From Candidatus Caccenecus avistercoris (GTDB lineage Bacteria > Bacillota_I > Bacilli_A > RF39 > UBA660): a stretch of DNA of 50,252 bases. Position 1 is the stretch's first letter. Each line of letters starts with the position of its first letter. Shown piece by piece: positions 29,233 through 37,121 of this stretch. The notes beneath the pieces were generated by a model. The model saw only the letters and a program-made list of their open reading frames with translations, was not told where the DNA came from and made no database searches. The stretch is taken from positions 1-50,252 of the forward strand of contig DVJF01000036.1 in assembly GCA_018716965.1 (NCBI GenBank), given 5' to 3'. The position numbers and the translations under genes are program-made.

Positions 29233-29620
29233 AATTGACACTATAACTTTCATATAATGCTTGGCTTGTTCCGCCTGAGTAATAACTCATTTTAAATCTA
29301 ACGGTTTTTCCATTACCTGCATTTGTGAAGATATTAACTACTTGAAGTGTATCTTTTTTTAGTGTATTTATCTGACTACTAGTATCAGAGTAGAAGATTA
29401 AGCCTTTTGTTTGTAATGTATCTTTAAAAGATGATGTTGTAGTTGTTCCATTATTACTAAAAGATATAACAACATTTTTATTTGTGTGTTTTGTTCCAGC
29501 AGTTGTAACAGAATCCCCTTTTGCCAGATAAATACCACCGCTTGTATCAGCATTAACAAGCATAAATACACTTAGAAATACTACACAAATTGTTCCAACA
29601 TACATTAAAGTTTTTTTCAT
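29231..29620 (-). CDS. Small secreted protein (129 aa) within ABC cassette
   Basis: Signal peptide MKKTLMYVGTICVVFLSVFMLVNADTS; SD ggaggaagc. Confidence 0.7.
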   Translation of the reverse strand: MKKTLMYVGTICVVFLSVFMLVNADTSGGIYLAKGDSVTTAGTKHTNKNVVISFSNNGTTTTSSFKDTLQTKGLIFYSDTSSQINTLKKDTLQVVNIFTNAGNGKTVRFKMSYYSGGTSQALYESYSVN

Positions 29621-29659
29621 GCTTCCTCCTTTCTATTAATAATATTTATAAATATATTA

Positions 29660-30784
29660 TTAACTGGTTTTTGTTTTTCTAATATTTATAGAGTTTATTA
29701 GAATAACTAGTACCAATAAAATTATATATATACAAATAATTAACAGATATGGAGGTATATAATTACTATTCTCAAAAAAATATGAACTTAATAAACAGTA
29801 CTTTGCTAAATAAAATATTATCACATATATTATAAATGCTATTAACATTGAAATTATAGAAATTGTTAGCATTTCTAAATTAGATATGCTTTTGATTTCT
29901 GTATTTGAATATCCAATATTTTTTAGCATACTATAGTAATTTTTATTGTTTTTATTTTTTTTAATTATTAATAAAATTGTTATTAATACAAATATTATAA
30001 TTAAAAATATAATTATTGCATTTGTTATATTTAATATTTGATTTATAGTTTCATAATCAATTTCTGCCATTGCTTGTGTTGCGTATCCCAAAGTGCTTAG
30101 CTGTTCTTTTACATCATTCACATTTTCGATTGAATCTACTTGAACAAAGTAGTCATAAATTTGATTATCTTGATTCTCTTTATCTTTAATCGCTTGAAAA
30201 TCTTTTAAAGAGATAAAACATACATTTTTACCAAAGACATAATTATTAGAATCGTATGTATCTGTAATCTCAAATTCAATATCATATACACTAAATTTTG
30301 TCCCTATATATTCCTTTCCTTTTAGTATTTTAAAGTAATTCATTTCATTACTTGTTGTATTTGGATAAAATTCTATAGGACAAATAGCAATTCCCGTACT
30401 CTCATTAGGATTTATTAAAGTATTATTAGAAGTTTTAATATCGTTTGAATTTAAAATTGGTTGTAATTCAATGGTTCCATCAAGTCCATTTACTGCTAAA
30501 GTTTTAACTTGAGTTGGAAAATATCCCATATATTTTTCACTAGTGATTGCTTCAACATGATCAATGTTTGATATTTTATCTAAATCGTTGCTACTATTAA
30601 ATACTGATAATCTTCTAAAGTATATATTATTATAGGACAAATCGACATTTTCTACGAAAAAATTATGTGCTGTATAAGTCAATAATAAGCTTATAAAAAC
30701 AAGAATATAGGATATTATAATGAGTATATTGTATCTGTTTTTTATCCTTTTTTTTACTAATAAAAACCTATCATACAAATTCAT
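29660..30784 (-). CDS. FtsX/MacB-like permease subunit
   Basis: N-terminal TM, large extracellular domain, YYSMLKNIGYSNTEIKSISNLEML, three C-terminal TMs. Confidence 0.7.
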   Translation of the reverse strand: MNLYDRFLLVKKRIKNRYNILIIISYILVFISLLLTYTAHNFFVENVDLSYNNIYFRRLSVFNSSNDLDKISNIDHVEAITSEKYMGYFPTQVKTLAVNGLDGTIELQPILNSNDIKTSNNTLINPNESTGIAICPIEFYPNTTSNEMNYFKILKGKEYIGTKFSVYDIEFEITDTYDSNNYVFGKNVCFISLKDFQAIKDKENQDNQIYDYFVQVDSIENVNDVKEQLSTLGYATQAMAEIDYETINQILNITNAIIIFLIIIFVLITILLIIKKNKNNKNYYSMLKNIGYSNTEIKSISNLEMLTISIISMLIAFIIYVIIFYLAKYCLLSSYFFENSNYIPPYLLIICIYIILLVLVILINSINIRKTKTS

Positions 30785-30947
30785 AACATACCTCTTATTT
30801 TTTTAAATTATATAATATATTTTTCCTTTTGTCTATATATATTTTTCCTTTTTTAAAATTAGTTATAAAATGACTATAAATAGCATTTTAAAACATATTT
30901 ATTTTTTTCTTTTTTAATTTATAAGAAATACAAAATATGGAAGTTTT

Positions 30948-31409
30948 TCATATTATTTTTTCGTTTGACTTGCCCAAAAGCCAGTCAACAGATATATTAT
31001 AAGTTCTGGCAATGTCATAGCAAAAAGAGGTTTGTATAAGTCTAATTTTATTTTCGTAATTTGTAAATGTGGTTTTACAAGAATTAAGGCTACTTGCGAA
31101 TTCCGTTACAGTCAGATTATAATCTTTTCTTATTTCTTTTAGCCTTTGAGCTATTATATCCATATCTATATCTTTATGCTTAATACTTTTGGTTTTGTTT
31201 GTTAATCCCAATAAATAATCAATGCTTATATTATAAAAGTTAGATAATTCATTCAAATACTTTAAAGGAATTAATCTTCTATTTAATTCCCAATCACAAT
31301 ACATTGTATTAATTATACCCAATTTCTTTGCTATTTCTACTTGTTTATAATCATGGTACGTTCTGATTTCTTTTAATCTATCAGATATAGGTGTTTTAAT
31401 ATTCTTCAT
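30948..31409 (-). CDS. Xre regulator with two tandem HTH domains
   Basis: DRLKEIR...NISIDYLLGLTN and QRLKEIR...NISVDWLLGKSN repeated halves. Confidence 0.8.
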   Translation of the reverse strand: MKNIKTPISDRLKEIRTYHDYKQVEIAKKLGIINTMYCDWELNRRLIPLKYLNELSNFYNISIDYLLGLTNKTKSIKHKDIDMDIIAQRLKEIRKDYNLTVTEFASSLNSCKTTFTNYENKIRLIQTSFCYDIARTYNISVDWLLGKSNEKII

Positions 31410-31612
31410 ATGATCACCATGTACATTTTACTTTTTAATTTTTTAATAAAGAAAAATATTGTACATACGTGGTCTTTGTGTTATAATTTTATTGGAAATA
31501 GGAGTTCATCATCTTCTTATTTCCATTTAACAAATCGCTTTCCATACAGCGAAAAGTTTACTTTCAAATATTTATTATTTGTGCTGAGTAAGGTACTATT
31601 TATTTTAGTACC

Positions 31613-31870
31613 TTATTCTTTTGGTGGTATATAGACAATTATATCATTTAGCTCACAGTTTAATACATAACAAAGTCTTGCTAGTATTTCTTTGTCAAAT
31701 CTTACTACATTATCATTCATGTAATTATTTATTGCTCTGTGATGAATTCCTGTTCTTTTGACTAATTGTGTTCTTGATATGTTTTGTTTATCCATAATCT
31801 CTTTTAAATTGCATTTGATGTTTCCATAATTTACAAAACTAATTACTTTTCTCATGTTATTGTCTTTCAT
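31613..31870 (-). CDS. Cro/C1-type HTH regulator
   Basis: IMDKQNISRTQLVKRTGIHHRAINNYMN...LARLCYVLNCELNDII. Confidence 0.8.
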   Translation of the reverse strand: MKDNNMRKVISFVNYGNIKCNLKEIMDKQNISRTQLVKRTGIHHRAINNYMNDNVVRFDKEILARLCYVLNCELNDIIVYIPPKE

Positions 31871-31904
31871 AGTGTCACCTCAATTTCATAAATATTTTAT
31901 CATT

Positions 31905-31947
31905 TATACTGGATAAATAAGAGCCGGATAAATATACTGTATAAATA
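31905..31947. promoter_or_regulatory. Candidate operator with repeated TATACTG(G/T)ATAAATA
   Basis: TATACTGGATAAATA (31905-31919), CGGATAAATA (31925-31934), TATACTGTATAAATA (31933-31947), upstream of 31613-31870. Confidence 0.5.
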
Positions 31948-32020
31948 TACACTAGGTGTTCCATTATTTTCTGAATTGTGTTAAAATATATTTGTAGTAA
32001 AAAAAAGAAATAACTGCAAA

Positions 32021-32326
32021 TTATTTCTTTTGATCAACTCTTTTATAGTTGACTACATCTCTTTCGATAAGTAGCTGATATGGTTCGATTTTAAAAGTGT
32101 CAGCTATTTTATCAAAAAAATCGGAAGTAACATTTCTTTTAGCATTTTCTAATTGAGAAATATAAGCTGGACTAGATTTCATTTTTTCAGCTAACATTTC
32201 TTGCGACCAATTATTTTTATGCCTGAAGTAGATTATATTATTAGCAAGTAATTTTCTTGTCTTGTTTTTAATATTAATCACCTCCAAAGCCACTTCTTTA
32301 ATTATTATGTTAAGTTTTTTGCTCAA
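32021..32326 (-). CDS. Xre family regulator
   Basis: NNIIYFRHKNNWSQEMLAEKMKSSPAYISQLENAKRNVTSDFFDKIADTFKIEPYQLL. Confidence 0.8.
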   Translation of the reverse strand: MSKKLNIIIKEVALEVINIKNKTRKLLANNIIYFRHKNNWSQEMLAEKMKSSPAYISQLENAKRNVTSDFFDKIADTFKIEPYQLLIERDVVNYKRVDQKK

Positions 32327-32425
32327 ATATGTCCATATTAAAGGTGGAAAGGTTTGTGTGCTAAATGTATTTGCTATTTTTCTAAAAAAATTTAAAATTA
32401 TAATACTAGGAAAGGACCTTTTGAA

Positions 32426-33133
32426 ATGAAAATAAGTATTAAAAGTGTTAGAAATGATTTAAAAAATATTGTATTAAATAAAAATTATGACTCGATGATT
32501 TATAGAATTGTAGACAATGGTTGCTTAGATTTTTTTTTAACTGATATTGATGATGTTTCTGTAACTAACCCTGTTACTAAAGAATGTATATCTGCTTATG
32601 AACAAGTAATAAAATTGTTAGATAGATTAGTTTTAGTATTAAAAAATGATTTTATTAGTTCTTTACCTCATCAAGAATTTATTATTGAAAAAATAATTGA
32701 ATCTAATCAAGAAAAAGTTAGCAATTACCTTAAATTAAAATGCTGTCTAAATAATTCCGAATGTAATAATATAGTTTTAAAAAATGTATATGAAATAGCT
32801 ATTAGTAATTTTTGTAAAAATTTAGAATATGTACCTGAATTAAAGAGTTTATTTCTTAAACTCGATATAGATCCTGATAAAAATTACAATTCTAATTTAA
32901 TGAAAATTAAAAAGCTTCTAATTGATATTATTAATTGCAATCAAAAAGAATATCAAGCTATCTATCTCTTTAGTGATGCAAGATATGATATTACTAATGA
33001 ACTAACACACAAAAATTCACAAGATGACTTTCAGTTAGCAACTAAAGAAATTACTAAAAATTATCAATTTAGATATTCAATTCTTTTAGATAATTATTAT
33101 GTTAAAAAGAAGTATTTAAAGATATTTGATTAA
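32426..33133 (+). CDS. Unknown 235-aa protein
   Basis: ORF with upstream aaggacc; no recognised domain. Confidence 0.55.
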   Translation: MKISIKSVRNDLKNIVLNKNYDSMIYRIVDNGCLDFFLTDIDDVSVTNPVTKECISAYEQVIKLLDRLVLVLKNDFISSLPHQEFIIEKIIESNQEKVSNYLKLKCCLNNSECNNIVLKNVYEIAISNFCKNLEYVPELKSLFLKLDIDPDKNYNSNLMKIKKLLIDIINCNQKEYQAIYLFSDARYDITNELTHKNSQDDFQLATKEITKNYQFRYSILLDNYYVKKKYLKIFD

Positions 33134-33299
33134 TCAAAAGCGGATAAGTGTGTCATTCCATACCAATTTTATAAAAAATTATTTTCTAATTTCTTAACAT
33201 AGTTGGGTGGGCGGGAATACTTTCTTATAAAGCAGTTCTTTTTATCTCTTAAATAGATAGTTATTATAATGTTTAAATATATTTTTAAAATATGCATTA

Positions 33300-33342
33300 A
33301 AAAATCAAGAGTAAATAAAAGTAATTAAACTCTTGATTTTTT
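33300..33342. terminator. Bidirectional terminator
   Basis: AAAATCAAGAGT ... ACTCTTGATTTTTTT. Confidence 0.7.
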
Positions 33343-33391
33343 TGTTGTATTTTATGTCTTTTTTAAATGATATTTATATTATTTCTACTAG

Positions 33392-34099
33392 TTATTCTAG
33401 AACTTCACTTTGCTCATATGCTTTAGTATCATAATTATAAATCTTATTATTTTCTACTTTTCTAATACCATAATACTCACACATAGGCATTAGTTTTCCA
33501 TCTACGTACGTTAAGAACAAAATATATTCATCACTTGAATTATTAAAGTCAAGTAAATTATTAGGACCAAATTCTTGAAGAATGTAATAATTTTTTCTTT
33601 GATTTACTGCCACATCTTTAAATTCATCTTCTCTAAGTGTATTTTGATTTTCAGAAATAAATTGTTGTAAGTCCATTAATCCACCAGTTCTTTCAATTGT
33701 GACATTAGTACTTAATGTTGTTTTTTCTGAATTATTTTTTAGTACTTCACTAACATTAAATAAAGTAGATGTTTTAATTCTTTCTTTTTCTGAATATGTT
33801 TTTAAATTTTTATTAAATGTTCCTATGAGAACTACGTCTGATTCTTCATAAAGAGTTTCCGGTGTAGGTTCAAAAGCAAAACTATATTCTGAAGATATAG
33901 TGTATAGATGATCATCTTCTACATTTTCTAGGAGTTCTTCTATTGTTGTATAAGTTTTGTTTTGTTGTACTTCCTTTTCTGTAATATCATTATTTTCTTT
34001 TTTGGAAAAAGTCTTTATTCCAACAGGAATTGCTATTAGAACTAACAAAATAACTATACCTAAAACTAAAATTTTTTTTCTAGATTTCATTTTAAACAC
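33392..34099 (-). CDS. Membrane-anchored protein, partner of metalloprotease
   Basis: N-terminal TM; overlaps the upstream protease gene by 8 nt. Confidence 0.6.
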   Translation of the reverse strand: MFKMKSRKKILVLGIVILLVLIAIPVGIKTFSKKENNDITEKEVQQNKTYTTIEELLENVEDDHLYTISSEYSFAFEPTPETLYEESDVVLIGTFNKNLKTYSEKERIKTSTLFNVSEVLKNNSEKTTLSTNVTIERTGGLMDLQQFISENQNTLREDEFKDVAVNQRKNYYILQEFGPNNLLDFNNSSDEYILFLTYVDGKLMPMCEYYGIRKVENNKIYNYDTKAYEQSEVLE

Positions 34100-34715
34100 C
34101 TCCTAATTTTGTTACTAGTCCTAGACTATCAATTTCAGAAACTGCTGTAGCTGTAGTGGTATTTAACCAATTGTGCATTACAGAAGCTGGATTATCTGGT
34201 TGATGTGCTAACCCGAAAACGTGTCCCATTTCATGAATAATTAATAATTTTCTTTTTGTTGGATTATCTCCATAATACTCTTGAAAGTAGTCTTCGTGAA
34301 TATATATTTTACAATATAGCCAATTTCTACTTGGTGCACCAGTAGGACCTTGGACTTGAGTTCCACCCTTTATGAAAAAGTTGGTTACTCCATTAGTTCC
34401 ATCTGATAAATTATTGTCCTTATAAAAATCCATAGGGCTATCTGTTCTTATATAAGTTCTTGTCATTGGATATAATGGGTTGGTGTGATATCCTGTATGA
34501 AACCAGTTTTGAGCGGCTTGGCTTATTGCTGAATTCCAGATTGAAGATGTATCAACTATATAATAATAAGCAGCTTGTCTGTAATTCCAAGTCCAATCAT
34601 ATTCATAAAAGTAATACGTAAAGTATCGTGGTTGTGCTTCAAGAGCATTTACGTTTTTGGGAATAATTATACAAAATAGACTAATTAAGCAAGCAAACAA
34701 CAATTTTCTTTTCAA
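34092..34715 (-). CDS. Secreted metzincin-type zinc metalloprotease
   Basis: Signal peptide; HEMGHVFGLAH (HExxHxxGxxH) and downstream ASVMH Met-turn. Confidence 0.85.
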   Translation of the reverse strand: MKRKLLFACLISLFCIIIPKNVNALEAQPRYFTYYFYEYDWTWNYRQAAYYYIVDTSSIWNSAISQAAQNWFHTGYHTNPLYPMTRTYIRTDSPMDFYKDNNLSDGTNGVTNFFIKGGTQVQGPTGAPSRNWLYCKIYIHEDYFQEYYGDNPTKRKLLIIHEMGHVFGLAHQPDNPASVMHNWLNTTTATAVSEIDSLGLVTKLGGV

Positions 34716-34810
34716 GATTATCCTCCTTTCTATATGTATTCCAATAGAAATGGATAGTTGTCAACTGCTACACATCATATAAACTCAAAACATTTCATAT
34801 CGTTGCCTTA

Positions 34811-34839
34811 TATATATCATAGGTATTGTATAAAGTCAA
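34811..34839 (-). promoter_or_regulatory. Sigma-A type promoter for metalloprotease operon
   Basis: Minus strand TTGACT-N17-TATATA. Confidence 0.6.
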
Positions 34840-35007
34840 GTATATTTGTATATTTTTGCACATGGTTCGACAAGATTTTCATATTATATTGTCTATAATA
34901 GTTACAATAAAGCGATTGTTGACAGATAATTGCTAATAATAGAAAGTGTGAGTCGAGTTTAAGTTGTTTTTGTAACTATTATTACATTGACATCTTAGAG
35001 TAACAAT

Positions 35008-35042
35008 CAGCTTATCTAGGAACGATGCCTATGATTAAGCTG
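35008..35042 (+). promoter_or_regulatory. Leader hairpin enclosing leader-ORF start
   Basis: CAGCTTA..TAGG-aacgatg-CCTA..TAAGCTG. Confidence 0.5.
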
Positions 35043-35174
35043 TATCCTAAACTTAATACTTTGCTTTTAAGAGGCGATTATATTCCTAATTGTAGGGATA
35101 TAGTCGCCTCTTTTTTTGATGTTTGGATAAGACCTCCTCCTTTTCAATTAAATTTTGAAAATTTGGTTGATTAG
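35025..35174 (+). CDS. Leader ORF (49 aa) spanning terminator and ending in next gene's SD
   Basis: MPMIKLYPKLNTLLLRGDYIPNCRDIVASFFDVWIRPPPFQLNFENLVD*; stop TAG inside ttaggagg. Confidence 0.45.
   Translation: MPMIKLYPKLNTLLLRGDYIPNCRDIVASFFDVWIRPPPFQLNFENLVD
35070..35118 (+). terminator. Attenuator-type intrinsic terminator
   Basis: 18-bp stem AGAGGCGATTATATTCCT/AGGGATATAGTCGCCTCT (GU pairs included) + T7-8, upstream of sigma-like gene. Confidence 0.8.
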
Positions 35175-35179
35175 GAGGA
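35135..35179 (+). promoter_or_regulatory. Shine-Dalgarno-sequestering hairpin
   Basis: TCCTCCT pairs with AGGAGGA; inner TCAATTAAATTT/AAATTTGGTTGA 12-bp stem. Confidence 0.65.
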
Positions 35180-35182
35180 AAT

Positions 35183-35659
35183 ATGAAAAAAATACCAATT
35201 AGAAATAAAAGTAAAGATAATCCTTATACTTTAAAATTTAATGATGTTAAAAACACTTATGTAGTTGAATTTAAAGATAATAAAAATATTTTACATAATA
35301 TTGAAATTTCGGATAAAGTTTATGAGGCATTTAATCAATTTGAGCTTGATGATGTTTCACAAATACATAAGTATCAAAGGCATATAGAACACTCAGAGAT
35401 TTATGAAGAAACCTTAAATTCAAGAGCTATAAGGAAAGAGTTATCTGTTTATGAAATTGTAGAAAATAAAATTATATCTGAAATACTCAAGGAAGCTATT
35501 GATATGTTACCTGAAATTCAGAAAAGAAGAATTATAAAATATTTTTTTATGGATAAAACGTATGAACAAATCGCTTCTGAAGAAAAATGTACGAAAATTG
35601 CTGTTAAATATAGTATTGATCGTGCATTAGAAAAAATAGCACAAAATTTTAAATTTTAG
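35183..35659 (+). CDS. Sigma-70 region 4-like regulator (Tn916 ORF7-like)
   Basis: LPEIQKRRIIKYFFMDKTYEQIASEEKCTKIAVKYSIDRALEKIAQ. Confidence 0.75.
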   Translation: MKKIPIRNKSKDNPYTLKFNDVKNTYVVEFKDNKNILHNIEISDKVYEAFNQFELDDVSQIHKYQRHIEHSEIYEETLNSRAIRKELSVYEIVENKIISEILKEAIDMLPEIQKRRIIKYFFMDKTYEQIASEEKCTKIAVKYSIDRALEKIAQNFKF

Positions 35660-35686
35660 ACTTAACTTTTTATGTTTAAGTGGCTA

Positions 35687-35730
35687 AACAAGTGAAAGAA
35701 TAATTTTTATTCTTTCACTTGTTCTTTTTG
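35687..35730 (+). terminator. Intrinsic terminator
   Basis: 17-bp stem AACAAGTGAAAGAATAA/TTATTCTTTCACTTGTT + T5. Confidence 0.8.
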
Positions 35731-35734
35731 GAAC

Positions 35735-36035
35735 GTCAGTTCTTTGAAAACTCTATATACTTAGTTGCCAAATACATTCCTATTATTATTTGATGACAAA
35801 TAAGCACTTTAGTAGGTACGCTTGCGATTAATACCTGACTATAAATATTGGGTTGCTCCTGATAATGCGATAACAAATAATAGGTATAATGATACTTTCG
35901 TATAGCCATAGATACAAGCATTGGGTACGACTCTGTGAGAACCACAGTTGAGGTGAAATTCCTATGGAGCTATCTAGCAAATAGCCATTTGGTAACTCCC
36001 TGTGTTAAGGGGTAGATATAATATTAACACGTGTA
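35735..36035 (+). ncRNA. Candidate structured non-coding RNA
   Basis: No convincing ORF; several local and long-range helices (see findings). Confidence 0.4.
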
Positions 36036-36046
36036 TAATTGAATGA

Positions 36047-36120
36047 TTAATATTGGTTGGGGTTTATATGGATAAATATTGTTTATATTTTAGCGAACTT
36101 TATTAAACAACCAATATTAA
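36047..36120. repeat. 13-bp perfect inverted repeat, 48-nt spacer
   Basis: TTAATATTGGTTG (36047-36059) / CAACCAATATTAA (36108-36120). Confidence 0.75.
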
Positions 36121-36143
36121 GTACATATTAAGAAAGGAAAATT

Positions 36144-36335
36144 ATGAAAAAATATGAAATTAAAGTTCAAGAAATAAAAACAACAATTTTTGAATTAAGT
36201 GCAAAAAATAAAAAAGAAGCACAGGAAATGGTGGAGGAAATAATTTATAATACATATATTTTAAATTTAAAGGAAATTAAATCTCATAAAAGTATTTATT
36301 TTGATATTAGAAAAATTAAAAGAGGTATAAGATGA
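36144..36335 (+). CDS. DpnD/PcfM-like small protein upstream of MazF
   Basis: KKYEIKVQEIKTTIFELSAKNKKEAQEMVEEI; 4-nt overlap with mazF. Confidence 0.6.
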   Translation: MKKYEIKVQEIKTTIFELSAKNKKEAQEMVEEIIYNTYILNLKEIKSHKSIYFDIRKIKRGIR

Positions 36336-36688
36336 AAAAACTTGTTAGAGGCTCTATTTTTTATGCCGATTTAAAAGGTAGTCTTGGTAGTGAGCAAGAT
36401 GGTATTCGCCCTGTTTTGGTAATACAAAATAATACAGGTAATAAATTTAGCCCTACAACTATTATTGCTTCTATTACCACAAAAAATGAGAATATACTTC
36501 CTACTCATGTTTTAATTAAATCTTTTGATAAAATGAAGTATGACTCTATAATAATGTTAGAACAGATTAGAACAATAGATAAATCGAGATTAAGAGGTTT
36601 TGTATGTTCTTTAAAACCTGAACAGTTAGTAGAGGTAGACCGTGCTTTGGTAATGTCATTAAATATTAATGTTAAACAGTTAATATAA
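36332..36688 (+). CDS. PemK/MazF family toxin
   Basis: RGSIFYADLKGSLGSEQDGIRPVLVIQNNTGN...LEQIRTIDKSRL. Confidence 0.9.
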   Translation: MKKLVRGSIFYADLKGSLGSEQDGIRPVLVIQNNTGNKFSPTTIIASITTKNENILPTHVLIKSFDKMKYDSIIMLEQIRTIDKSRLRGFVCSLKPEQLVEVDRALVMSLNINVKQLI

Positions 36689-36808
36689 ATTTTGTCAAAT
36701 CTATAAATTAGAAAAAAGCTAAAAATTTGTACATTGGTAAAAATAAACAGAATTTTGTATTATGCTTTTGAGATACAATTTCTGTTTTTATTTTGGAAAG
36801 GAGGAACA

Positions 36809-37111
36809 ATGAACAAAGAAAACTTTTCTCTTGGAGAGTTAGTTTTTGAAATTGGTTGTTTATTAAAAAAATATGAGTTAAGTAATGCAAAAAGTAAAAA
36901 TGAGAGAAATTTATTAAAAACTAAAGAGGTTTTAGAGCAATATCCACTATTAACACAATATGGCTTAGAACAAGCTATTAAAGAAGAAAAAATCCCAGTT
37001 ATTAAACGTGGGCGATTAAATTTTTATGATAGTCGTGATATTGAAAAATATATTGATAATCAAAAAACAACTGGAAGTGATTGTATCTCAGAAAAAATTA
37101 AATATGTTTAG
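36809..37111 (+). CDS. Excisionase-like HTH_17 protein
   Basis: LKTKEVLEQYPLLTQYGLEQAIKEEKIPVIKRGRLNFYDSRDIEKYI; SD ggaaaggagg; precedes int. Confidence 0.65.
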   Translation: MNKENFSLGELVFEIGCLLKKYELSNAKSKNERNLLKTKEVLEQYPLLTQYGLEQAIKEEKIPVIKRGRLNFYDSRDIEKYIDNQKTTGSDCISEKIKYV

Positions 37112-37121
37112 GAGTGATACA

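Noticed and set aside
34860-34945. Promoter TTGACA (34919) for the attenuator leader
   Set aside because: No -10 box at proper 16-18 bp spacing could be assigned with confidence, although a promoter must lie nearby.
35736-35945. 69-aa minus-strand ORF
   Set aside because: Lies in the structured non-coding segment, no SD and no recognisable protein features.
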